Assembly (NCBI RefSeq): GCF_019399895.1
Contig: NC_091868.1
Location: 978,499 to 1,042,498, forward strand
From: Cardiocondyla obscurior
Taxonomy: Eukaryota > Arthropoda > Insecta > Hymenoptera > Formicidae
Reading direction: 5' to 3'
DNA length: 64,000 bases
A program made the position numbers and the translations under genes. Positions 49,801 to 60,071 of the stretch are shown piece by piece; the stretch's first letter is position 1; each line of letters begins with the position of its first letter. The notes beneath the pieces are model-generated. The model was not told the origin of the DNA, made no database searches, and saw only the letters and a list, made by a program, of their open reading frames with translations.

Positions 49801-50883
49801 TACTCGAATTTTAAAAGCAGATCTTAATATTTTATATCGAAAATTATTACTACAAGAGCTTTTTCGTTCTTTTTTTTTTAATGTACAAAACAATAAAAAC
49901 TTCCTACATTTAATATAAAAAAATACATGCTTAAAATTTTATAAAAGCAAGAAATTTTGCCATACAATAATAAATAATCTTAAATTAATTAAACCTAAAG
50001 AACTGTTTTAAAATCTTGGTATTTTTCATCAAGATACACATGAGATTTTATATTAAAAATTATTACTACAAGAGCATTTTCTTTCTTTTTTTTTTTTTAA
50101 TGTACAAAACAATAAAAAGTTCCTACATTTAATATAAAAAAATACAAGCTTGAAATTTTATGAAAGCAAGAAGTTTTGCCATACAATAATTAATAATCTC
50201 AAATTAATTAAACCTAAAGAACTGTTTTAAAATCATGGTATTTTTCATCAAAATACACGTGAGATTTTATATTAAAAATTATTACTACAAGAGCTCTTTC
50301 TTTCGTTTTTTTTTTTAATGTACAAAACAATAAAAACTTCCTACATTTAATATAAAAAAAATACGTGCTTGAAATTTTATGAAAGCAAGAAGTTTTGCCA
50401 TACATTAATAAATAATCTCAAATTAATTAAACCTAAAGAACTGTTTTAAAATCTTGGCATTTTTCATCAAGGTACACGTGAGATGAAAAGTAAGACTTAA
50501 ATCTAAAACTGTACTTAAAACGAGAACTATTTCGTCATTTAGCAATCGGTAGATATCACAGTTTTATAGGTTGGCCATTAAAATATGGCGAAGACATCGT
50601 CAAGAGAGACGCATGTTCATTGTGCAAAATTACGTGGAATTACGTGAAGCAATGGAAATAATCGTACGTGAAGCATACAACGACGTATAAAGCCGTGTCG
50701 TAATATGTCGTAAATTATATCGAATTTTAAGAAATAAGACGAGTAAAGTATCTTTTTCTGACATAGGACACATAAATTAGGGTGGTATATGGCAAACCCG
50801 ATAGCAGATGAAATTCCTTGCCTATCATTGAGTTGATCATCAGTTCCTGGCAAAGGATGTACCACAAGATGAATCGAAGTCAT
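36329..50883 (-). CDS. hyd: Hyd / UBR5, HECT-type E3 ubiquitin ligase
   Basis: Thirty-seven exons on the minus strand give 2846 residues in one frame. Exons: 50822-50883, 49532-49732, 49114-49435, 48682-48890, 48247-48413, 47957-48156, 47598-47866, 47168-47322, 46788-47054, 46573-46686, 46308-46489, 46112-46229, 45804-45958, 45442-45727, 45212-45346, 44916-45083, 44679-44811, 44276-44498, 43896-44134, 43679-43803, 43275-43510, 42997-43163, 42533-42864, 41823-42231, 41402-41750, 40969-41308, 40432-40664, 39678-40199, 39358-39540, 38895-39263, 38523-38708, 38299-38421, 38010-38216, 37521-37876, 37204-37410, 36657-37035, 36329-36541. Domains: UBA about 175-215 (EDLISQAQVVLQGKS), UBR box about 1122-1190 (Cys/His-rich), acidic stretch, MLLE about 2473-2530 (KITGMLLELSPAQLLMLLAS), and HECT to the end with catalytic Cys about 2815 (TANTCISRLYVP, codon 36425-36427). 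The ligase acts on N-degrons and in Hedgehog and translation control. Everything looks intact. Intron 1 begins with GC. Confidence 0.97.
40699..40872. repeat. Insertion-like block ending in 43 A residues (hyd intron)
   Basis: An AGAGTGTCCGCG end at about 40699 is followed by a GC-richer stretch (GAGCGCGACAGGCGACGGCG near 40777-40800) and then an uninterrupted A run at 40830-40872. This could be a retroposed fragment with a poly(A) tail oriented plus, antisense to hyd, or simply an expanded A tract beside an old element. I saw no clear target-site duplication. Confidence 0.4.
48941..49085. repeat. Inverted-repeat element in hyd intron 3
   Basis: The left half (GTATATGCAGAGTGTTCC, then AAAAGCTAGGGATTC) and the right half (GAATCCCACCCCTAGCTTTT, then AACACTCGGTATAT) are imperfect reverse complements, with arms of about 65 bp and a short AT loop. 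Its AGAGTGTTCC ends resemble the ends at 24458 and 40699. Confidence 0.6.
49810..50475. repeat. Three tandem copies of a unit of about 217 bp in hyd intron 1
   Basis: The phrase ATTATTACTACAAGAGC starts at 49843, 50059 and 50278, each followed by a T run, ATGTACAAAACAATAAAAA, and AAACCTAAAGAACTGTTTTA. The spacing is 216 and 219 bp. The copies differ by only scattered substitutions and T-run length, so the duplication is recent or homogenised. No open frame is shared. Confidence 0.9.
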
Positions 50884-51780
50884 AATGATTTCAACTCATA
50901 AGTGTGCAACGTCGAATCGTTCCCTCAGTATACACAAAATTTCACTGAACGACAAAACGATAACTCAGCCATGTTTTTCAATGAAACATCCAGTTACACG
51001 CCTCGGATACAAACATGGCGTGTCGTGCTTCGCGTTCATAAATACATCGCCATAGTTTCTTTGATAAAAAAATGGATGCGTTCAGCGAGCAACCGCTCAG
51101 TGAGTTCTTACATCTGATTGGAACATTCTTTAAGATCTGAAAATATCTTTCAATCAGATGCAAGAGCTCACTGAGCAATGCGCTTCTGTATGCACCTTTT
51201 TTATGCATTACTATAGTCAGCTTTAAACCGTAAATAATTAGCCAATCATATTAAATAATTCTCTTGGAATTTTTAATATGATTGGCATATCTTACGGCTT
51301 AAAGCTTACTATAGTATAATGTAGATCGGGCTTTGCTGCTCACTGAGCGGTTGCGCTTCTCAATGCACCCTATAACACCATCCTATGACCACAGGTTCGG
51401 ACTTGGAAACCACTAACCAAAAAAAATTAATAAAAAAATAAAAAGAAAAGAAAAAGAAGCCACTGTAAGCCACAAAGTCAGAAGAAAATCAGGTGCCAAC
51501 AATCACATACATAATTATAGTAAGATTATATTACATTACTTACGGCTTAAATAATAAGTAAATTGTATAATATGTAAATAATAGCATTTAATTGTCTACA
51601 CATAACGAAGTATTTTGGTATTTATACTTACATGTAACATAGTAAGGTATCATTGCAGGCCAAGGTGTTTATTGTTACTTATTTTCGAACGATTAATTTT
51701 ATTAATTCTTTTTTTGTAATATATTTCCGAACTACGTAAAGCATAATTAATTTTTTAATTTATTATTTTACATGCGAAAG

Positions 51781-51817
<37 letters not shown>

Positions 51818-52110
51818 ACTTTCCTTCAAGCTGATTCTCAGTTTTTCTCATTTTGCAGTTGGACCTTTTTTTATAATTGAATGTTCCTCTTAGTTTCGGT
51901 AATATATTATTATTAAATTTACATTTTTTTTATTCTAAACATTTTCCTTCCAATATCTATAAATTTCATAAAATTAAAGCTCTATAATTAAACTGTACAG
52001 ATATTCTTTTACTAAATACATGATATCTGGTGGAGTATAAAATTATAGTTTTATAAAAAGCACATATATTTATATATCTTTCACATTTGTTCACTAATCT
52101 CAAGATATTG
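50884..52110. other. Interval between hyd start and the receptor kinase end
   Basis: The first part should carry the hyd promoter and leader. A composite palindromic element occupies 51074-51370. A TA repeat of about 30 bp lies near 51783-51812. A minus-strand AATAAA at 51668-51673 is a possible kinase polyadenylation signal. No gene is seen. Confidence 0.55.
51074..51370. mobile_element. Composite palindromic MITE-like element
   Basis: The left end (GCAACCGCTCAGTGAG-type, 51074-51121) reappears inverted at about 51149-51197 and again inverted at the right end (CTCACTGAGCGGTTGCGC, 51339-51356). Between the two inverted copies is a second hairpin: ACTATAGTCAGCTTTAAACC with CCAATCATATTAAA (51210-51254) mirrored at 51272-51315. 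The nested layout suggests insertion of one miniature element into another or rearranged terminal repeats. No transposase frame. Confidence 0.6.
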
Positions 52111-54767
52111 CTAATGGGATAGCAACTCATAACAAGGATTACTTATTTCATACTTTGAATGTACAGAATTATTTAGTATATTAAAATCTAAAACAAGTTG
52201 AGCAAAGTTAGGCCTGTCTTGTGGATCTGTATTCCAACAGGAACACATAATTTTATATATATCCTGGGGAATCATATTTGGGCATGCCAGGCGACATTTG
52301 TCACGAATTAAATAACCCAACAGTTTGTCGTCCTGTATACTAGCATATGGAAAAGAACCTAAGGTTCCAATTTCCCATAGCACAATACCAAACGACCAGA
52401 CATCGCTTTTAGAAGAGAAAACATGTTCACTTATAGCTTCTGGCGACATCCAGCGAATTGGAAGTTGGCGAACTTTGCCTGCATTTATTACATATATTCC
52501 ATTTCGTGACAGTCCAAAATCAGAAATCTAAATAATAAAAAACGATAAAGTTATATTTGTACTATCTGTAAAAATTATTTTTTATAGACATAATGTAAAT
52601 ATCTACCTTTAATGTTAGATCGGAAGTTACGAGAATATTTCTTGCCGCCAAATCTCTATGTGTAATTCCTTTAGCTTCCAAATGTTCCATTCCTCTTGCG
52701 ATATCAAGCGCAAAATTCATAAATTGTTGTTTCTTAATTATATTATATAGTTTTCCATCGGTATTTTTATTTCTTTCGATAATACTTTCATATTTTAATG
52801 CAGTTTTTTCAAAACTGCACGAAGATATTATATCCGAATTTATTCTTCTTGTGCAATGTAAATAATCGAGCAAATCTCCATTTTCCATGTATTCTAAAAG
52901 TATGCACATAGGATTATTCGGCAAAGTGCAGCAACCTACGAGGTTTACTAAATTTCTATGAGAACCAGCTGCTTTCATTATTTTGATTTCTTCCAATAAT
53001 TGATGCCTGGCTTCAGATTCGTTGCATGTATCGGAACATTGTAACATTTTAACAGCTACTAATGTGCTTTTATCTTGGCTTAAACTACCTAGATATACTT
53101 TGCCAAACTGGCCTTTTCCTAATTCATGTTTTAGAATTATGTTTTCATATGGCACTTCAAATTTATCTCTCGACGCTTTATAATGTATTTCCTATAACAA
53201 ATATCATGTTATGCTAGTTTCCCCCTTTTTTTCTTTTTTTTATATATATATTTGATGCTTTTTTATTTACCTCAAACTTTCCAGCGTATACATCGATATT
53301 ATGTCTTTGAAAAACTAAATTTCGCCATTGAGCCAGCTTACAAACAGGAGGATTTATCACTTTTTTTCTCCTATAATTATAAAGAAAAAAAAATACTAAT
53401 AAAAATTTTATATTTACTATTCATATACGATAATTGCTGTAAAATTTATCTTACCATTTAGTCGACACAAGTTGGTACCCATTTTTATTATATATCGCCA
53501 TAATACTGGTAAAGCCTAATATAACACAAATGACGACACCCGTAAATAGTAGCCACTGTAACATAATTATGTCATATAAACTTTATGTTATACATTAAGG
53601 CTTCTGTTGGTTTAATGGTTTTTTTTAAGTGTATACCATAGTGCTCTTATTCGATATTTCAGTTCTATTTGTGCTGACAATAACAAAGCCTTGCGTTCCT
53701 ATGCAACCTTGGTGATCCATCGGTGCTATTAATATTTTATATCCATTTTTTATGCTTATATGCTGACCATTAATTTTCATATCCCAACTAAAAGTATTCG
53801 TTGCGGAGGTCACATTACTTATCTTCGTGATATTGTATACAGAATACCCTGCTTTTGATACGAACAACGGTAAGCCAATGCTAGAATATTACATATTACG
53901 ACATAGGCGGCTGCTTACTTTTTAAGGCACACAATCGACTAAAATAAAATAAATTCTCACCTAATTATATAAGAACGAATTTGAGAACTATTTGACATAA
54001 CGCTCCAATTAATAGCAATTCTTTTTTTCGCTTGTATTACTTCCACTTTTGGAACCGGCAAGGTAAACTTTGCATTCGCGCAGTTGCACTTGTTTCCAAT
54101 ACATTCCGGAACTGTGTAGAGGATCTACACGTGATAAGAAATTGTTATAAAAAATTAAACATTTCAGATCTATTAATTCACAATGTTAATATCAATGTAA
54201 TTGATAATTTTTACCTCTGGCGACTTCTCTGTGCGTTTACTTCTCGGGTTAGCGTACACACTTATTTTATACGTACAATTTGGATGTATTTGTACTTCCG
54301 TCATGTCGTACAATAATTTATTTCGTGGTATCAGTACGCTGAGTAAATTTTTATCTAACGCAGGATAGTACGCTAGACCTTCTGTGCATTCCGTCTTATT
54401 AACGTTGGTTTCTTTTAAAACGCTTGTAATTATCACACTGTAATCATAATACGTGCTAAAATCGTTAGTTATTATTTTTTAATATCAGACTGTGTTAATT
54501 AATATACCTGTACGAAGAAGGCTGTTTTCCTTCGTTTGGCGGCATCCAAGATATATTCAATTTCAATGATTTTGTTGCATTATCGTTTATGAAATAATCG
54601 CTATCTTCTACAACATGCACGGTAATATTTTCCACAACGCCAGCAAATTTTTTTACGTCTTCGGCATTTATCGCACATATTGTATCAGTGTGTAAGAGTA
54701 ACAGAGTAACTATATCATATATTAAAATCCATTTGTATAGTATAAACTCATTTTGCAGTGTAATCAT
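52111..54767 (-). CDS. Receptor tyrosine kinase, torso-like candidate
   Basis: Eight exons on the minus strand (54508-54767, 54215-54437, 53961-54124, 53637-53880, 53455-53555, 53271-53370, 52607-53191, 52111-52527) give 697 residues. A signal peptide (YKWILIYDIVTLLLL) is followed by an ectodomain of about 270 residues with fibronectin-like strands (LNISWMPPNEG) and several cysteines. A transmembrane helix starts at about 298 (LLFTGVVICVILGF). The kinase domain is complete: Gly loop LGKGQFGKV (388-396), Lys412 in VAVK, HRDLAARN (542-549), DFG (562-564) and WMSPEA. A kinase insert of about 40 residues sits between YLHC and KKQQF, as in the split-kinase PDGFR-like group. Torso, the PTTH and Trunk receptor upstream of Ras/MAPK, is the best insect candidate; a different PDGFR-like receptor is the alternative. 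It is short for Torso. Confidence 0.85.
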
Positions 54768-55464
54768 TATCTAAACAGTCAGAAGCCAATGGCCGTGAAG
54801 GCCACAAAACTAGTTTAGATATACTAGAATTTTTATTGTTCTTTAATATGCTTCTTATAATCCATTGAGCAACAAGATGTCCGCTTCAGTCAGTAATACT
54901 GAGCTTTACTTATTTTGAAGTTCATAAATAATATTTATCTCTCAGAGATATCTGTGAATAGATATCCAAGTAATACTTATCTGATAATATAAGCGCGTAG
55001 AAAAACGAAATATTTTATACGGTTATGTAATAATATATATACAATGGAATGGTAATAGAAAAGTGAAAAAAAAATGTTAGAAATATGTAGAACATAACGA
55101 GAAAGAAAGAAGAAAAGCATGTACAATATGCTATCAAATGCAGGAGATAAATGCAAATCGAAAAGTGTCGAGTTATCTTTTGATTCCAAGATTTTTGTTG
55201 ATTATTTAAAATACATTTAGCGAGCTAAATACTGTCCGTCTATGGCGAATATTCTTACCTCCGTAACAAAAACTGACTCGACACTATTCAATTTAGTGTC
55301 AAGTTAATTTTACAAGTCGAATAATAGTTATAGCAAAACGAAAAAGTATCAGATTTATTTTAATCGATAATAAAAATTAATACGTACGTATTAAATTATA
55401 TATTTTTAATTTATAATAATTCAATTTGAATCGTTACCTTTATTTTAAATATTTCAGAAATCAA
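54768..55464. promoter_or_regulatory. Head-to-head interval of the receptor kinase and Dr1
   Basis: About 700 bp of AT-rich sequence between divergent genes. A TTTCAG acceptor ends at 55455, so Dr1 has a spliced leader whose first exon should lie in this interval; a purine-rich patch is at 55070-55130. No gene. Confidence 0.45.
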
Positions 55465-55968
55465 ATGGCCTCGGCTGCAATGTCACCAACTGACGATGAT
55501 GAGCTCACCCTTCCTCGTGCATCGATTAATAAAATAATCAAAGAAATCTTGCCTCATGTGCGAGTTGCAAACGAATCCAGAGAGCTCATTTTAAACTGCT
55601 GTACGGAATTCATTCATCTGCTGTCTTCTGAGGCAAATGAAATTTGCAATCAACAACAAAAGAAAACTATAAATGCAGAACATGTTTTACAAGCGCTCGA
55701 AAAGTTAGGATTTGGCGATTATAATGCAGAGGCAGAAGCTGTATTACGAGATTGTAAAGCTGTTGCCGCCAAGAGAAGACGCCAAAGCACTAGATTAGAG
55801 AACTTGGGAATTCCAGAGGAGGAGTTATTGCGACAGCAACAAGAGTTATTCGCTAAAGCAAGAGAAGAGCAAGCGGTCGCAGAACAACAACAGTGGCAAC
55901 AATTACAAGCCGTTACACAAATGGCATCCATGCAGCAAGGTGACAGTGAACAAGAAGATTATTCCTAA
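55465..55968 (+). CDS. NC2beta: Dr1 / NC2 beta, TBP-binding repressor
   Basis: A single coding exon of 167 residues. The histone fold at residues about 14-95 is plain (LPRASINKIIKEILPHVRV, then KKTINAEHVLQALEKLGF), followed by the conserved NAEAEAVLRDCKAVAAKRRR segment and a Gln/Glu-rich tail. Dr1 pairs with NC2 alpha (Drap1) through the histone fold. The dimer sits on TBP at promoters and blocks TFIIA and TFIIB, and can favour DPE promoters in flies. Dr1 is also a subunit of ATAC-type acetyltransferase complexes. I start at the ATG at 55465 because it follows a TTTCAG splice acceptor and begins the family N terminus; the frame is open upstream. AATAAA occurs just after the stop (55971-55976) and again at 56140-56145. 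Confidence 0.95.
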   Translation: MASAAMSPTDDDELTLPRASINKIIKEILPHVRVANESRELILNCCTEFIHLLSSEANEICNQQQKKTINAEHVLQALEKLGFGDYNAEAEAVLRDCKAVAAKRRRQSTRLENLGIPEEELLRQQQELFAKAREEQAVAEQQQWQQLQAVTQMASMQQGDSEQEDYS

Positions 55969-56139
55969 AAAATAAAAAATGTTAATGATAAAAATTGATT
56001 AATAAGACAGTTTTTTTATTTGGTTTAAAAAAAAGATTGAAAAAGAACACAAACGCCCGTATAGAGAGAAGAGTTAAAAAAAACTGATAACGATAAAATT
56101 AATGGTGATACAGTGAACAATTAATTTCAAAAAATTACA

Positions 56140-56145
56140 AATAAA
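56140..56145 (+). terminator. Polyadenylation signal candidate for Dr1
   Basis: AATAAA 172 bp after the Dr1 stop and 168 bp from the end of the convergent Smg9 coding region. An earlier copy at 55971 is only 3 bp after the stop and is less likely. Confidence 0.45.
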
Positions 56146-56312
56146 GGCAAATTTCTTTACTTTTGGAAACTCTTTATTTTTATATCGTATTACAATACTG
56201 CATATTGAACATTTTTATACTCCTTAATTAGCTTTATATTATAGTTAATTAAAATTATGTATTTTGTAAGTAAATTAGGTTTTTTTATACCACTTTTTTA
56301 TTAACCTACATT

Positions 56313-58851
56313 TTAAGGCATTAGTCTTCCATATTCTGAAGATAAGTGGCTTTTCTTTATGACTTCTAATATTTTCGAAACGTAATGATACCTAACGATA
56401 ATATTAACATTATTTTATTGAACGTCTAAGATTACTAGAAATAAACTTTATTTCTTATTAAAATAATGATAATTTATTTGTTCTGTCTTTTTCTTTTTTT
56501 TTGTTTTATAAAAAAAAATTTGGCATGAAAATCTTAATTGTTCTTTTAATAAGAGTTTGAATTTTGGTAGTCGATATCACAAGTTTATATCTTAAATACA
56601 CAGTATATATACCAGTATTATACCGGTATACATACATACATATATATAAATATCACTTACCAATTTTTTTCTGTTAATACAGATGACGCAATTGAGTTCC
56701 TAGGTACTCCATGTATCTTTGTTCGTAATTTGTCTATAAGAAATTCTTCATTTTCGCAAAAAATTTTGTCTTCTACAATAAGAAAGTACAATTAAGTATA
56801 TGCTCAGTGAGCTTGCGTTCATGCATGCAATATTCTGTTAATAATTTAGAAAATTTTTTTACCTTCTTTAGTTCTTGAGGGTATTAAAAATAAATTTAAA
56901 TTATTTTCTTTCGAGCAATGACTCATATCTATACCGCTGTGAGTTTGCAAACGAGAGATAGAAAATATTTTATTATAAAAATCCTGAAACAAAATAAAAT
57001 TAAAAAAATATTTATTATAAAATAGTAATCGAGAGATCAAATTCTGCAACGTCGAAAAAATTAATTTTCTGTTTTATATATTCCTCTCGAGTCTAGCATC
57101 TGGAAAATATTCCCTGCACATTTTAAGTTAATCCTTTGTTAAATCTAGCTCATTATTTTGATCCATGTATTTTTTGCTCTGTATTTAAGCTATTTTAACA
57201 ATATTCTAATAATTAATTTAATACATATAAATAGAAATACCTTAATTTCGCCAATAATAGCAGGTGTAAAATCTTGCAATTCCGCTTTGTTATGTAAAAA
57301 TACCATATGTGGATAATACTCAACGTAATCTTGATCTATGATAGTTGTTGAAGACGGTTTCAACATTTCAGCAGTCTGTAAAAATCTAGGAAAGGAAAAA
57401 ATATTTCGTTATGTGCTAGAAGGATCGAAAAGGTAATTATTTGCAGCATCATAAAAATTGAAAACTATTTAAAAGGATTATTAATAATCCTTTTAATAAT
57501 TTTAATAAGAAAAAAATTAATAAAATAAATAATTAAACAACCTGTAAGGTGTTTATTTATTATAAAAATACATTATATATCAGTCTGTAATACTGTAAAC
57601 TCGTTTACGATAAAAAGTGATTATATTAATTAGTATTTTAACATAATTACCTTACTACATTCGGATCAACAAACCAATCTTGGATAAATACAATAACATG
57701 ACATATCGAAAATAGGAACGCTGCAAATTGCAGTGATTGTAATTCTAAATTAGAATCACTATTCACAAAATCAGGTGCACCTTTTTTTTGATCAGAAGAT
57801 GTAGAATCAATTCCAAATCCAGAGAGAATGGGTTGAGTATCCAAATACATCACTCTATTTTTAGTTATAAATAGATCTATTCCAGTGGTACAATTTGTAC
57901 TATTTTCATAATGTGACAGGTCTTGAATTTGAAAAATGTTGGATCTGAAAAAAAAAACAGATATTAATATTAATTTTAGTGAAAGGATTGATGCCATAAT
58001 ATATTGCAAACATAATACATACGAATAATGTGATGTTAGTAATGACATAATTGTTGATTTGCCAACACCTTGTGCACCTAGGCATCCAACAACTAAAAAG
58101 TCTTGCTGATCATATAAATAATCTATAGTATTCTCACATAATTGCATATTCTCATCCATGAATTTGATACATGTATTCATTTCAGGGCATATAGAAAGAA
58201 CACGAATTGCTAAAATATTAATGGTCACTATCATAATGTATTAATGTACTAATATTTTGAAGTGTTGCTATAAACTATATGATGTGTAAAGTCTCTAAAA
58301 GTTTACTAATTATTTAATACTTGTAATATAATACTTGTAATATAAATTATTCTGTAAAATAAATAATTTACTTACAATCTTGAATTTTTACTATTGATGA
58401 AGATGTATCAATTTCTTTTCTAAAAAAAAAAAAAAATGTTATTTTGTTTAACAGATACAATAAAGCACATATATAATTTAATAACCCCATACTTCTGGCC
58501 GTTACGTTGGTTGGGAGAAACAGCTCTATTTTCTCCTTCTCTAGTTTTTAATATAAATGTTGGCCGTTCTACAATTTTTATTAAATTTTTATTTTCTCCA
58601 TCCTTAACCTCTGATTCTTTTGACATTGTTGGCAACATCACTCTTACACTTAAAACAATATAGTCTTCCTACAATATAATAAAACAAATATATATATGTG
58701 TGTGTGCGTGTAGGTATATATATAGATAGGTATAAATAAATGTTTTATTTGCAGAATTTGTCAGAAATTTTAATAAAAATACTCTCGCTTGTGGCCTCGC
58801 GCCACATGAACGACGATTCACGATTGCACACGACTGTGCACGACTCACCAT
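56313..58851 (-). CDS. Smg9: Smg9, nonsense-mediated decay factor
   Basis: Nine exons on the minus strand (58849-58851, 58493-58668, 58376-58419, 58023-58209, 57651-57944, 57241-57385, 56863-56983, 56661-56772, 56313-56391) give 386 residues. Residues about 100-240 form the G-fold: P-loop GAQGVGKS (119-126), TTGIDLFIT, YLDTQPILSGFG, and LQFAAFLFSICHVIVFIQDW. The C terminus keeps the family's SSVLTEKNWYHYVSKI block. Smg9 binds Smg8 and the Smg1 kinase and controls Upf1 phosphorylation in nonsense-mediated decay. The protein is shorter than human SMG9 (about 520), mostly because the disordered N terminus is reduced. The first exon contributes only the ATG itself; an alternative is translation from the in-frame ATG at 58638. 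Confidence 0.92.
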
Positions 58852-60071
58852 CTGTTCTTGATACAGATCGCGCTCTCAATTTCCGGAGCCCTAGCGCTTC
58901 TACCGGCTGAACTTTTAACTCGGCTCCGGAGCCGGACCTCACAGTAGCAAATCACGTGGTACGATCGTAATCATTTTTGCGTTCTAATCTCTCGCGAAGC
59001 AACCAAAACAGGTTTAATCTAGCGTTCCCTTGGCTTTTTTTTTCATACAAATCTCTCGCGATTTGGTGGGGCTCTTATGTCGCAAGAGTCAACCAGTAAA
59101 TGGTAGCGCTTATCGTGGGACCATTTTTCTGCCACGATTCGAAGTAGCCGCGCTCGAACTCCGAGTCTCGTTGACCTTGCGCTTGGTCTGTGGTGACTTT
59201 CGTTTGAACCTGACCGTGGAATTACATTTATCCACGCTTGTTCAACTGGAAAGTAAAGCCAATATCCGGCAGTTAACATTGGTTTTCATTATCGCACGTG
59301 AGAAATTCTGAACGGTAAGTGAACAATTTAAGTACGCCTCTTACCTATATGCATACATGTTATACGTACGTACATCGTTTTTTACTCTTTTATTAATCTC
59401 TTAATCGGAATCCGGGTATTAATTTATACTGCGAACGTTTACCACTGATCTGCAGGCAGAATATCTGCGACTCGAGGATCTTGGCCTGTAATCATGGCCT
59501 GTGTCATTTAACTTAAATCGAGTAACAAACGATGTCTCCAGACAGAAGTAATTGGGAGAGAAAACATTTATTACGATTTTTTGAAGAAATAAAGCGAGTT
59601 ATACCACGTGTACGTTGTACTATATTTGGTATAAGAGCGATTAGATACCGCGACTTTGTCGGGCTCGATCAACGACCTTTCGTGACTTCGACATATTCAG
59701 ACGACTAACACCAAGCACAAGATAACAGTGACGTAACGTTAGTGTTACAGTTTTTCATTCAGCGATGTAACTACATATATTTATGAGGCAAGTTACATCA
59801 CAGTCATTCCTAAGTTGAAAATTGTACCCTCGATTGGATGTTATGTTACCTTGTGCTTGATTAATAAATGTGATAATATTACCTAATAAAAATATGATTG
59901 ACTTGTTAAAGACAAAATATATAGATATGTAATTCTTCTTTTTTATAGTGATGAATAAAAACATTTTAATTAAGCATTAAATTGTTTTTTCTTTTTTTTA
60001 TAATTATTGCAGAATTAGTTTGTTTTATTTTAAAACATTTTATAAATAAAATGTTGATTACAGATTACAAA
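58852..60071. promoter_or_regulatory. Head-to-head interval of Smg9 and glycogen synthase
   Basis: The first 460 bp (58852-59315) are GC-rich and CpG-rich, typical of a shared promoter. A consensus donor GTAAGTG at 59315, after a purine-rich exon-like end, likely closes a non-coding first exon of GlyS. The matching acceptor TATTGCAG ends at 60012. Between them is AT-rich intron. Confidence 0.55.

Noticed and set aside
59982..60071. N-terminal extension of glycogen synthase (FFLFFIII...)
   Set aside because: It lies across the intron acceptor at 60012; glycogen synthases lack such a hydrophobic leader.
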